Source of the DNA: Bacillota bacterium
GTDB taxonomy: Bacteria; Bacillota; Clostridia; Acetivibrionales; DTU013
Assembly: GCA_023415815.1 (NCBI GenBank)
Contig: JAEZJL010000281.1
Span: 1 to 9,450 of the forward strand
Length of the DNA: 9,450 nucleotides
Direction: 5' to 3'
Part shown: in pieces, positions 1 through 7,110 of the stretch
How positions within the stretch are numbered: the stretch's first letter is position 1
Layout of the letters: each line of letters starts with the position of its first letter
Translations under genes and position numbers: made by a program
Notes under the pieces: model-generated
The model's database searches: none
The model's input: only the letters and a program-made list of their open reading frames with translations
What the model was told of the DNA's origin: nothing

Positions 1-1028
1 TATACGCTTCGCCGCAGAATATTTATATTTCCTTTGCCGACTATGAAAGCTACAGCATATTCAGAGGGAAATCCGTAGAGCTTTCTCCAAGAAACTACAA
101 TACGATTGTGTATAAATTCGCCCTGGAAAACGGAAACGCCAGGTACAGGAATAAGGGCTCGGTCCCCGGCTCCATACTCAACCAGTTCTCAATGGACGAG
201 GATAAAGGCTTTTTCCGCATTGCAACCACGGTGGGCGAGACCTGGGGCCAGGACGGGTCGCCCTCAAAGAACAATGTCTATGTGCTGGACGAAACCATGA
301 GCATTGCCGGAAAGGTGGAAAATATTGCGCCGGGCGAGGATATATATTCCGTCAGGTTTGCAGGGGACAGGGGCTATGTAGTGACCTTCAGGAAGATGGA
401 CCCTCTGTTTGTGCTGGACTTGAAGGACCACGCTTCGCCGCGGATACTGGGGTCGCTGAAGATACCGGGCTACAGCGATTATTTGCAGCCCTATGACGAA
501 GATCATATCATCGGCATCGGAAAGGAAACGGCGGAGGTCAAGGGGCAGACCTATTATCAGGGCATGAAAATGGCGATGTTCGATATAACGGATGTGACAA
601 AGCCGGTTTGCAAATACGCGGTCGTTATCGGGGACAGGGGCACCGATTCGGAGCTTCTCAGTAATCACAAGGCCCTGCTGTTTTCCAGGAGCAAAGGACT
701 CATGGCGTTTCCTGTGGAGCTGTATGAAGCGGCGGATAAGGACAAACCGGGGGCGCAGCCTTCCGATGCGATGCGCAGCGGCGTCTTCACCTTCCAGGGG
801 GCGTACGTCTACCAGGTGAGCCCGGATACGGGCTTCAAGCTCAAGGGGAGGATCACCCACCTTACGGAGCAGGATTACCTGAAAGCCGGGGACTACTGGC
901 GCAAAAGCGGAAGGGATATCGACAGGATACTTTATATCGGCGATATGCTGTATACGCTCTCACAGGAGGAAATAAGGGCAAACAGCCTGGATGACCTGAA
1001 AAAGGCAGGTTCGCTGGCCATCCCCTGA
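1..1028 (+). CDS. Secreted beta-propeller domain protein (5' end outside window)
   Basis: The reading frame is open from base 3 and ends at TGA 1026-1028, so the N-terminus, including any signal peptide, is missing. The GTG at 108 is an internal Val codon, not the start. The visible part (about 341 residues) resembles the C-terminal half of the bacterial and archaeal 'beta propeller domain' family (PF09826 type). Recognisable family segments are PGSILNQFSMDE, NNVYVLDE, VENIAPGEDIYSVRF, DPLFVLDLKD, KIPGYSDYLQPYDE, GIGKE, IGDRGTDSE and RILYIGDMLYTLSQ. These repeat the pattern of hydrophobic blade strands followed by polar turns. Such proteins are generally exported or surface-attached; no enzymatic activity is established for the family, and none can be read here. 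No obvious rho-independent terminator follows, so read-through into the serine hydrolase gene is possible. Family assignment is from memory of conserved phrases. Confidence 0.85.
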   Translation, partial: YASPQNIYISFADYESYSIFRGKSVELSPRNYNTIVYKFALENGNARYRNKGSVPGSILNQFSMDEDKGFFRIATTVGETWGQDGSPSKNNVYVLDETMSIAGKVENIAPGEDIYSVRFAGDRGYVVTFRKMDPLFVLDLKDHASPRILGSLKIPGYSDYLQPYDEDHIIGIGKETAEVKGQTYYQGMKMAMFDITDVTKPVCKYAVVIGDRGTDSELLSNHKALLFSRSKGLMAFPVELYEAADKDKPGAQPSDAMRSGVFTFQGAYVYQVSPDTGFKLKGRITHLTEQDYLKAGDYWRKSGRDIDRILYIGDMLYTLSQEEIRANSLDDLKKAGSLAIP

Positions 1029-1065
1029 GCCTGAAATAAACCCCATTTAGAATAAAAAAGTCTAC

Positions 1066-1101
1066 TTGCCATTGCCATGACCCGATGATAGTATGTACTT
1101 A
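1066..1101 (+). promoter_or_regulatory. Weak candidate promoter for the serine hydrolase/moxR run
   Basis: The 99-bp gap between the propeller gene and the serine hydrolase holds a tandem TTGCCA pair (1066-1071 and 1072-1077). The second copy is 18 bp upstream of TACTTA (1096-1101), a plausible but poor sigma-A -35/-10 pair. A TATGTA at 1092-1097 is an alternative -10 with worse spacing. This is the only gap before the four-gene run long enough for a promoter, which is the main reason for proposing it. Confidence 0.3.
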
Positions 1102-1127
1102 TTACAGACGAGCGAGGTTTTGGCTGA

Positions 1128-2255
1128 ATGGGAATTTTCAGGAGGCTTAAAATCACATTAGGGAATCTGTCGGCCAATACCGTCCGCGAGCTTATAGCAA
1201 TGGCGGTAATTCTGTGCCTCTCGATAGCCCTGAGCCTTCCGACGCTGAACGAGGATCTCAAACGGTACCACAGCCAGATGACTGAGGACGACGGTATACA
1301 GAACTCGGATGCCGAAGCTCAGGGCATGGATGCCGCCAGGCTGGATGAAGCGGCAGGCTACATGAATACGTTTGATACGGTGAGCTTTCTTGTTGTGCGC
1401 CATGGCAGGATCGTGCTGGAAAAATACTATTCGGGCGGCAGGTACGACACAACCAATGTGTATTCCGTTACCAAATCCTTTGTATCGGCGCTTACCGGCA
1501 TCGCCATCCGCGACGGCCTGATAGGCGGTACGGACGATTCTCTTGAAAAATATTTTCCCACCTATTATAAAAGCATCTCAGATCCGGGGTGGAAGACTGT
1601 AAATATAGGCCACCTGCTGACCATGACGCAAGGCTTCATTGAGGAATCCGACGGCTGGACCTCGAGCGGGGACTGGGTGGGCTATGCCTTTGGGCTGCCG
1701 CTGAAGGACAAACCCGGCGAGAAGTTCAATTATGCCAACTGCGCGACTCATCTCCTTTCCGTTACAGTGGCGGATGCTGCAGGCACGGATATGCTTTCCT
1801 ACGCAAATAAAAACCTGCTTGAGCCGCTTCATTTTAAAAATGCGACGTGGGCTACCGACTCCAGGGGCTACTATACAGGATATGCCAACATGTTCCTGCG
1901 CCCCAGGGACATGGCGAAGTTCGGCTGCCTCTACCTCAACGGAGGCGCATGGGAGGGGAAGCAGCTTGTCCCAAAGGAGTGGGTGGAGGATTCCACCCGA
2001 GTACAGTATGATTTTAACAAGGAAGAGGACAAGGGCTACGAAAACGGCTATGGCTACCTGTGGTGGATAAGCGGCGAGACAGGCTATCACATGTTTTCGG
2101 CAGTGGGCTACGGAGGGCAGTATATAGATGTCATACCCGCCCTGGACACGGTGGTCGTAATCACTTCCACGCCAAACAGGGGTATGAATATTGACGGCGC
2201 CCGCCATGTGCAGCTGCTCGAAAAATATATTATTCCTTCGATAAAGGATAAATGA
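1128..2255 (+). CDS. Membrane-anchored serine hydrolase, class C beta-lactamase/PBP fold
   Basis: A 375-residue protein of the beta-lactamase-related serine hydrolase superfamily (COG1680-like; such genes are sometimes annotated as 6-aminohexanoate-dimer hydrolase). It has a basic N-terminus and a hydrophobic segment at about residues 21-38, which should act as an uncleaved anchor or signal. The catalytic domain begins near residue 65. The nucleophile motif is SVTK (Ser113, Lys116), preceded by NVY, followed by the YAN motif (Tyr202-Asn204). The place of the KTG/HTG motif appears to be taken by GYGGQY (327-332). Substrate is unknown: peptidoglycan peptides, beta-lactams, esters or amides are all possible. 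The ATG at 1128 has GAGG at 1114-1117 and gives a proper membrane-anchor N-terminus. It ends 15 bp before moxR, so it probably belongs to that operon. The fold call is firm, the substrate is not. Confidence 0.9.
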   Translation: MGIFRRLKITLGNLSANTVRELIAMAVILCLSIALSLPTLNEDLKRYHSQMTEDDGIQNSDAEAQGMDAARLDEAAGYMNTFDTVSFLVVRHGRIVLEKYYSGGRYDTTNVYSVTKSFVSALTGIAIRDGLIGGTDDSLEKYFPTYYKSISDPGWKTVNIGHLLTMTQGFIEESDGWTSSGDWVGYAFGLPLKDKPGEKFNYANCATHLLSVTVADAAGTDMLSYANKNLLEPLHFKNATWATDSRGYYTGYANMFLRPRDMAKFGCLYLNGGAWEGKQLVPKEWVEDSTRVQYDFNKEEDKGYENGYGYLWWISGETGYHMFSAVGYGGQYIDVIPALDTVVVITSTPNRGMNIDGARHVQLLEKYIIPSIKDK

Positions 2256-2259
2256 TTAT

Positions 2260-2264
2260 GGAGG
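2260..2264 (+). promoter_or_regulatory. Shine-Dalgarno site of the moxR-like gene
   Basis: GGAGG lies 6 bases before the ATG at 2271, within the 15-bp gap after the serine hydrolase stop codon. It is a near-ideal site that fixes the start of the ATPase. There is no space here for a separate promoter. Confidence 0.8.
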
Positions 2265-2270
2265 TTCATT

Positions 2271-3224
2271 ATGGAGCTTTTTGAGGTTAAACGGCTGGCG
2301 GACAGGATAAAGGCGAATATTTCAAAGGTGCTTGTGGGCAAGGACGATATTGTCGAGCTTGTGCTCATGTCCTTCCTGTGCTCGGGCCATATATTGCTTG
2401 AGGACGTGCCGGGGGTGGGGAAGACCCTGCTGGCAAAATGCCTGGCGAAGTCGGTGGACTGCGGCTTTAAAAGGATCCAGTTCACGCCGGACCTTCTGCC
2501 CTCAGACCTGACCGGAATAAGCTTCTTCGATCAGAAGCAGGGCGAATTCATTTTCAGGCCGGGTCCGGTATTTACGAATATTCTGCTTGCGGACGAGATA
2601 AACAGGGCTACGCCCAGGACCCAATCGAGCCTGTTGGAGTGCATGGAGGAACGGCAGGTCACGGTGGACGGCGAGACAAGGCGTCTGGCGGAGCCCTTTT
2701 TCGTAATAGCCACTCAGAATCCGGTGGAGACCAGGGGCACCTTCCCCCTGCCCGAGGCGCAGCTGGACAGGTTTTTCATGAGGGTCAGGATGGGCTATCC
2801 CACGCCGCAGGAGGGCAAGGACATCCTCGACAGATTCAGGGCCTCCGACCCCTTCGGCGGGCTGGAATGTGCAGCAACGGCGGAGGAAGTGACGGACGCC
2901 GCGAAATCCTTTGTAAACGTCGCGGTCGGCGAAGCCGTCAAGGAATACATAATGAACATCATAGAGGCGACCAGGAAGAACGAGCGCATTTCCCTCGGCG
3001 TCAGTCCCAGGGGCGGACTTGCGCTGATGAGGGCCGCTCAGATGCGGGCTGTTTTCGACAGCCGCGACTTTGTACTCCCCGACGACGTCAAGCAGTCGGC
3101 GGCGCCGGTGCTGGCGCACAGGATCATCCTGAAAGGCCATGCCATAACCGGCGGCTCCCGGGATTCCGAAGCCGCCGTGGCGGATATATTGAAGAAGGTC
3201 CCCGTACCGACCGAAGAGGTTTGA
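2271..3224 (+). CDS. MoxR-family AAA+ ATPase
   Basis: A 317-residue cytoplasmic ATPase of the MoxR type (AAA_3 domain followed by a C-terminal lid domain), at the usual family length. Visible motifs are VGKDD near residue 22, Walker A PGVGKT at 47-52, Walker B ILLADE at 104-109 followed by INRA, sensor-1 ATQNP with Asn150, the EAQLDRF arginine-finger region with Arg167, sensor-2 region GVSPRGGLAL with Arg247, and the family-typical LAHRI at 281-285. MoxR ATPases are thought to act as chaperones that assemble or activate partner proteins, often ones with von Willebrand A-like domains; the next gene encodes a protein of that sort. The DUF58 gene follows after 10 bp and its Shine-Dalgarno site overlaps the moxR stop codon, pointing to coupled expression. 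All ATPase motifs look intact. Confidence 0.95.
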   Translation: MELFEVKRLADRIKANISKVLVGKDDIVELVLMSFLCSGHILLEDVPGVGKTLLAKCLAKSVDCGFKRIQFTPDLLPSDLTGISFFDQKQGEFIFRPGPVFTNILLADEINRATPRTQSSLLECMEERQVTVDGETRRLAEPFFVIATQNPVETRGTFPLPEAQLDRFFMRVRMGYPTPQEGKDILDRFRASDPFGGLECAATAEEVTDAAKSFVNVAVGEAVKEYIMNIIEATRKNERISLGVSPRGGLALMRAAQMRAVFDSRDFVLPDDVKQSAAPVLAHRIILKGHAITGGSRDSEAAVADILKKVPVPTEEV

Positions 3225-3228
3225 GGTG
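3223..3228 (+). promoter_or_regulatory. Shine-Dalgarno site of the DUF58 gene, overlapping the moxR stop
   Basis: GAGGTG begins inside the TGA stop codon (3222-3224) of the ATPase gene and sits 6 bases before the ATG at 3235. This arrangement suggests translational coupling and supports the chosen start. Confidence 0.7.
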
Positions 3229-3234
3229 TTTTGA

Positions 3235-4404
3235 ATGGAGATAGTAGCTCTGGCTGTAATTTTTGCCGTCTCAATATGGTTTCAGATATGGCTGTTCGGA
3301 AGGCATGCGTTCACAAACCTGGAATACCGCTGTGAATTCAGCAGTCCCGAGGCGCACGAGGGCGACAGCCTGTACCTGGTCGAGACGGTATATAATAAAA
3401 AGCTGCTGCCCGTGCCCTGGCTGAAGGTGGATATCCACTCGTCGCGCTGGCTGGACTTCGCAGGCACCTGCTCGGTTGTGGCGCAGGACAGCCGGAGAGT
3501 CACCAGCAGCTTTATCTTAAAGGGCTACCAGAGGGTGACCAGGCGATGGAAGCTCAAGTGCCTGAAAAGAGGCGTCTTCACCACAGAAAACGTAACGCTT
3601 GTGAGCGGCGACCTGCTGAATTACAGGGTAGTCTCGGCACCTGCCAGAGTAGACGCCACCTTAACGGTATATCCGGAGATAATAGATCTTGAGGATGTCT
3701 TCGTACCTGTAAATTTTCTGCAGGGCGACCATATCGTAAGAAGATGGATCGTGGACGACCCGTTCATAAACGCGGGAGCGAGGGAATACACCGGCGCGGA
3801 GCCGCTGAACAGGGTCCACTGGCCTGCAACGGCGAAGGAAGGCCGGCTCATGGTGAGAAAGAACGATTTCACCTCCCAGATAGGACTTACAATACTGCTG
3901 AATATGCAGTCGAAGCTCTATGAATATACCGATATAGTATACAAGGATATTGCGGAGCTTGGAATAAAAGCCGCGGCAACCTTGCTGGACAGGGCTCTGA
4001 ACTCCGGCATACCCGTCAGGCTGGGCTCGAACGGCTGCATCCTTGAAGAGCCGGAAAGCATGATCTTCACCGGCGAGGCTGCGGACAGGGAGCATATCGG
4101 CGGACTTTTGAGGATACTTGCCAAGCTTGCCATGAAGACAGTAAAGGATTTCGAGGTTTTTCTGGAGGGAAGCACGGGAGAGCTGGAAAACAGCGACATA
4201 GTCATAATAACACCGTACATGAGCCGCCGGATGTGCGAAAGGATAAGGCAGCTGCAGGATGCCTCGAACAATGTCGGGGTGATACTGCTGGACAGGGTCT
4301 TCGAGGAGGGTGCGCTGCCGGGGGACATAGAAATATATGCCTTAGCGGGAAAATGCCCTTCGGAAGGGGCGGACGGAAAGGCGGAGCATGAAGGAAGCAT
4401 TTAG
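3235..4404 (+). CDS. DUF58 domain-containing protein, MoxR partner
   Basis: A 389-residue protein with one hydrophobic N-terminal segment (about residues 3-21) and a long soluble part. The signature DUF58 block lies at about 181-208: GAREYTGAEPLNRVHWPATA followed by KEGRLMVRKND. It corresponds to the usual G-S/A-REY...D/N-x-W-x-A-x-A-x-x-G-x-LMVR pattern. Residues 30-145 form a beta-rich region with the W-R-K-L-K and L-K-R-G-V elements common in this family. The part after residue 215 is vWA-like, but the position of the metal-binding DxSxS motif reads NMQSK (223-227), so a classical MIDAS is not formed. DUF58 proteins occur next to MoxR ATPases and are presumed to be their clients or adaptors; their biochemical role is not settled. 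The 3' end overlaps the next gene by 17 bp. Confidence 0.92.
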   Translation: MEIVALAVIFAVSIWFQIWLFGRHAFTNLEYRCEFSSPEAHEGDSLYLVETVYNKKLLPVPWLKVDIHSSRWLDFAGTCSVVAQDSRRVTSSFILKGYQRVTRRWKLKCLKRGVFTTENVTLVSGDLLNYRVVSAPARVDATLTVYPEIIDLEDVFVPVNFLQGDHIVRRWIVDDPFINAGAREYTGAEPLNRVHWPATAKEGRLMVRKNDFTSQIGLTILLNMQSKLYEYTDIVYKDIAELGIKAAATLLDRALNSGIPVRLGSNGCILEEPESMIFTGEAADREHIGGLLRILAKLAMKTVKDFEVFLEGSTGELENSDIVIITPYMSRRMCERIRQLQDASNNVGVILLDRVFEEGALPGDIEIYALAGKCPSEGADGKAEHEGSI

Positions 4405-5839
4405 GGTAAGGCTGCTGAAGCTTCTGGCGCTTCTGGCGGTAAACATTTTCATATATTCCGCGGCCGTTGTCCTGAGAACCGTCTTTTTCAAGGACGACGG
4501 AGGCGCGGGCGCAATCGCTCTGTATGCCGCCTTCCTGCTGGCCGGGGTCTTGCTGGCGCGGCTTTTGCAGAATGAGGAGCTTCCGGTTTATGATAAAATA
4601 ACCGGAATAGCCGCCGTCAAAATGTTCATGTTTACCTTCAACATCACCGAAAAGAAGCGCTTTGTCGCATCGGTTTTTATTTATATATCCCTCCTGCTGC
4701 CCGCTCTTACGGCGTATCTGATTTACGGGAGGAAGGGAATTTTAAGGGCCGCGTTTGAAATAATCCTTGCGCTCCTGCCGTATCTGAGCTCGGTTAAACA
4801 CCGTTATTCCGGTTTTTCAAGAATAATGGACAATAAGAAGGGCATTGCGGGCTTCGTCACACTGGCCGTGACAATTGAGCTTGCGGCGCTGAGCGGCCCG
4901 GCGGTTCACCTGAGGCCTTACCTGTATGTTTTCGCTTATATATACATGCTGATATTCCTGATTCTTAAGAACCAGGAGGATATTGACGACAATATATACG
5001 ACAAGAAGCACATAGAGAAGTCCATTTTACCGCGCAATCTGAGAAGCTTCAACGTACTGGCCGTGGTTGTGCTTTTTTCGGCCATACTTTTGTTGACCAA
5101 TCTGAAATCCGCGGTTTTGTGGCTTATGGACATAGCGGGCAAAATAGCCGTTTTGCTGATAACGCTGCTCGTATGGCTGTCAACGGTCATCTTTCCCGCG
5201 GGTCAGGCGCCGGAAGAAGGGGGCATTCAGCCGTCTGCTCAGATTCTTTTACCGTATGCAGGCGGCAGTGCGCATCCGGTTTCGGAGTTTATATTCAATG
5301 TTTTAAAGTATTTTGTCCTGCTGTACCTCTCCTACAGGCTCGTTTTTTTCCTGATCCGGAGGCTGCCGTCGATTGCGGGCCGGCTCGCCGGACTACTGAG
5401 AAGGCTGCTTTCATGGGACAGGGACGCACGTTCGGGCGGAGAGAGCGACTATGACGACGAGACTGAGATTATCAAGCCTGAAAAGGAGAGCGGCAGAAGG
5501 CATAGAATGAAGAAGCTGCTCAGAAATGCGGGAAGGGAGCTCAAAACCCTGAGCGATCCCGTGGAGCGGATAAGGTTCATGTACGCCTCCATACTTGAAA
5601 TGCTAGGAATTTACGGGATTACGACGGAAAAATCGGATACCACACTGGATATACTAAAGAAGGCTCTTGCAATACAGCGCATGGAAAAACCGCTATACAG
5701 GGTCACGGCCGTTTATAACGGAGTACGCTACGGCAGCCGGATTCCCGGACCGGATACGCTCTCGGAGACAGAGCTCCTGTACCGGGAAATCACGTCACTG
5801 CTTAAAAGTAAGGCCGGAGCCCGTCCGGACAGGGAATAG
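4388..5839 (+). CDS. Polytopic membrane protein with C-terminal DUF4129-like domain, no transglutaminase domain
   Basis: A 483-residue integral membrane protein. Hydrophobic stretches lie at about 11-30, 42-60, 92-113, 118-135, 152-170, 177-194, 221-238, 247-270 and 301-323. Then comes a basic linker (RRLPS...RRLLSWDRD), an acidic patch (about 351-366) and a C-terminal domain at about 390-473. That domain carries the DUF4129-like pattern R-x-x-Y-x-x-x-L-x-x-x-G, a T-x-x-x-x-L-K-K stretch and VYNGVRYGSRIP. In MoxR-DUF58 operons the third gene usually encodes a TgpA/YebA-type protein with an extracytoplasmic transglutaminase-like domain between the membrane region and the last helix. Here only residues 271-300 occupy that place, and no Cys-His-Asp core is seen. 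The start overlaps the DUF58 gene by 17 bp with AAGG at 4378-4381, indicating translational coupling. Function is unknown; membrane scaffold for the MoxR-DUF58 pair is an inference. Confidence 0.8.
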   Translation: MKEAFRVRLLKLLALLAVNIFIYSAAVVLRTVFFKDDGGAGAIALYAAFLLAGVLLARLLQNEELPVYDKITGIAAVKMFMFTFNITEKKRFVASVFIYISLLLPALTAYLIYGRKGILRAAFEIILALLPYLSSVKHRYSGFSRIMDNKKGIAGFVTLAVTIELAALSGPAVHLRPYLYVFAYIYMLIFLILKNQEDIDDNIYDKKHIEKSILPRNLRSFNVLAVVVLFSAILLLTNLKSAVLWLMDIAGKIAVLLITLLVWLSTVIFPAGQAPEEGGIQPSAQILLPYAGGSAHPVSEFIFNVLKYFVLLYLSYRLVFFLIRRLPSIAGRLAGLLRRLLSWDRDARSGGESDYDDETEIIKPEKESGRRHRMKKLLRNAGRELKTLSDPVERIRFMYASILEMLGIYGITTEKSDTTLDILKKALAIQRMEKPLYRVTAVYNGVRYGSRIPGPDTLSETELLYREITSLLKSKAGARPDRE

Positions 5840-5904
5840 CTCTCCGGCCGGGGCGGTCAGAGCGGAAACGGATAATGCATGCGGAATGTTTCTTATCAAA
5901 TGAA

Positions 5905-5911
5905 AAAGAGG
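5905..5911 (+). promoter_or_regulatory. Shine-Dalgarno site deciding the corA start
   Basis: AAAGAGG lies 8 bases before the ATG at 5920. An in-frame ATG 45 bases upstream (5875) lacks a comparable site, and the 15 extra residues it would add (MHAECFLSNEKEVSF) do not resemble a CorA N-terminus. The downstream start is therefore preferred. Confidence 0.7.
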
Positions 5912-5919
5912 TATCTTTT

Positions 5920-6981
5920 ATGAGCAGGTATGCCGGACAGAGGTCCAAAAAGTCGGGGATGGCGCCGGGCACGCTGATGCATATAAGCCGGCACCGGACG
6001 GATACGGTGACCGCCTCGATCATTGAATATAATGAAGCGTACTTCAGCGAAAGGAAGCTGGACACGCCTTTCGATTATTCCGGGGCGGGCGGAGCCGGAA
6101 GCGTCAAATGGATAAACATCGACGGCCTGCACGACGCCGGAGTGCTTGAAAAGCTCGGGGAGGATTTCAAGCTGCACCCGCTTGTCCTGGAGGACATGCT
6201 GAATACCGAGCAGCGTCCGAAAATAGAAGACTACGGCGACTATATCTATATTGTGATAAAAAACCTCTACAATACCGGGGATGACGCCGCAATCGAGACT
6301 GAGCACCAGAGCATAATACTGGGGAGCGATTTTGTAATATCGGTAGGAGAGAAGGAAAACAACTTTTTCGATAATATCAAAGAGAGGCTCAAAAACGGCG
6401 GAAGGATGAGGAAGCTGGGCGCGGACTACCTTGCCTATTCGCTGCTTGACACCATCGTCGATTACTATTTCGACGTCCTGGAGACGCTGGGGGACCGGAT
6501 AGAGGCGGCGGAGGAGCAGCTTGTGGCAAAGCCGCAGCCGGAGGTGCTCAGGAGCATTAACGGGCTTAAAAGGGAAATACTTTTCATCCACAGGTCCATA
6601 TGGCCGCTCAGGGAGGTCGCGGGCCTGCTTGAGAGGGGCGATTCAAAGCTGATGAGGGAGTCGACCCGCGTGTATACCAGGGACCTGTACGACCATATCA
6701 TACAGTCTCTCGACACTACCGAAATTTATCGAGATATACTTTCGGGGATGCTGGATATCTATCTTTCAAGCCTGAGCAACAAAATGAACGAGATAATGAA
6801 GGTGCTTACCATCATATCGACCCTTTTTATCCCGCTTACGTTTTTGGCAGGCCTGTACGGTATGAACTTCAGGTTCATGCCGGAGCTCGAATGGCGCTGG
6901 GGATATCCCGCCGTGCTGCTGGTGATGGTCGGCACCGCCGCGCTCATGCTCGCCTTCTTCAGGCGGAAGAAATGGCTGTAG
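5920..6981 (+). CDS. corA: CorA-family magnesium/cobalt transport protein
   Basis: A 353-residue member of the CorA 2-TM divalent-cation channel family, which works as a homopentamer in the cytoplasmic membrane and mainly imports Mg2+. A large acidic cytoplasmic domain fills residues 1 to about 290; it includes the typical HPLVLEDMLN and RPKIEDYGDYIYIV segments and a long helical region (about 175-290). TM1 spans about 296-312 and ends in the signature YGMNF (Tyr313-Gly-Met-Asn316), followed by the external loop RFMPELEWRWG with its conserved MPEL. TM2 spans about 331-347, and the protein ends in the basic tail RRKKWL, cytoplasmic as expected. All hallmarks are intact. It lies 80 bp after the DUF4129 gene without a visible terminator, so it could be read from the upstream operon or from an unrecognised promoter. 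Mg2+ versus Co2+/Ni2+ preference cannot be read from sequence. Confidence 0.95.
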   Translation: MSRYAGQRSKKSGMAPGTLMHISRHRTDTVTASIIEYNEAYFSERKLDTPFDYSGAGGAGSVKWINIDGLHDAGVLEKLGEDFKLHPLVLEDMLNTEQRPKIEDYGDYIYIVIKNLYNTGDDAAIETEHQSIILGSDFVISVGEKENNFFDNIKERLKNGGRMRKLGADYLAYSLLDTIVDYYFDVLETLGDRIEAAEEQLVAKPQPEVLRSINGLKREILFIHRSIWPLREVAGLLERGDSKLMRESTRVYTRDLYDHIIQSLDTTEIYRDILSGMLDIYLSSLSNKMNEIMKVLTIISTLFIPLTFLAGLYGMNFRFMPELEWRWGYPAVLLVMVGTAALMLAFFRRKKWL

Positions 6982-7013
6982 GGAACGGCTGCCTAGCATG
7001 CCATATAAAACAA

Positions 7014-7042
7014 TTGAAAAAGAAAAAGGTACAAGATATAAT
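7014..7042 (+). promoter_or_regulatory. Sigma-A promoter of lon
   Basis: TTGAAA (7014-7019) and TATAAT (7037-7042) are separated by exactly 17 bp; the -10 is a perfect consensus and the -35 differs at one or two positions. Transcription would begin near 7049, giving a leader of about 80 bases before the lon ATG. The region around it is A-rich, unlike the coding DNA on either side. No CIRCE inverted repeat or CtsR-type direct heptad repeat is apparent, so control by those heat-shock repressors is not supported. Confidence 0.8.
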
Positions 7043-7091
7043 AAAGACTATTGCGAATATAACTATGTAGGCTTATCAAAATTATATGATT

Positions 7092-7110
7092 TCAGGCGGG
7101 GGATGCCTGA
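7092..7110 (+). promoter_or_regulatory. Small stem-loop in the lon leader
   Basis: TCAGGC (7092-7097) pairs perfectly with GCCTGA (7105-7110) around a 7-base GGGGGAT loop. It sits 5 bases upstream of the lon Shine-Dalgarno site. No U tract follows immediately, so it is not a terminator. It could affect translation initiation or mRNA stability, or be chance; a 6-bp stem is short. Confidence 0.35.

Noticed and set aside
2502..3140. Open frame of 212 codons on the minus strand, and another of 201 codons on the plus strand (2639-3244), over moxR
   Set aside because: Both overlap essential AAA+ motifs in the true frame; their products are rich in Arg/Gly/Pro typical of off-frame translation.
5839..5863. 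Possible terminator after the DUF4129 gene (GCTCT...AGAGC)
   Set aside because: The stem is only 5 bp with a 15-base GC-rich interior that does not pair well, and no T tract follows.
5871..5876. GATAAT as a -10 box for corA
   Set aside because: No acceptable -35 hexamer lies 16-18 bp upstream in the GC-rich DNA, so the match alone is not enough.
5840..5919. Mg2+-sensing riboswitch (M-box or ykoK type) upstream of corA
   Set aside because: The 80-bp gap is too short for the known Mg2+ riboswitch and shows no expected paired elements.
5896..6591. Open frame of 231 codons on the minus strand over corA
   Set aside because: Shadow of the intact CorA soluble domain; no domain or operon context on that strand.
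6982..7013. Possible terminator after corA
   Set aside because: Only short GGC/GCC pairings around GCATGC are visible, with no T run; it does not meet the usual pattern.
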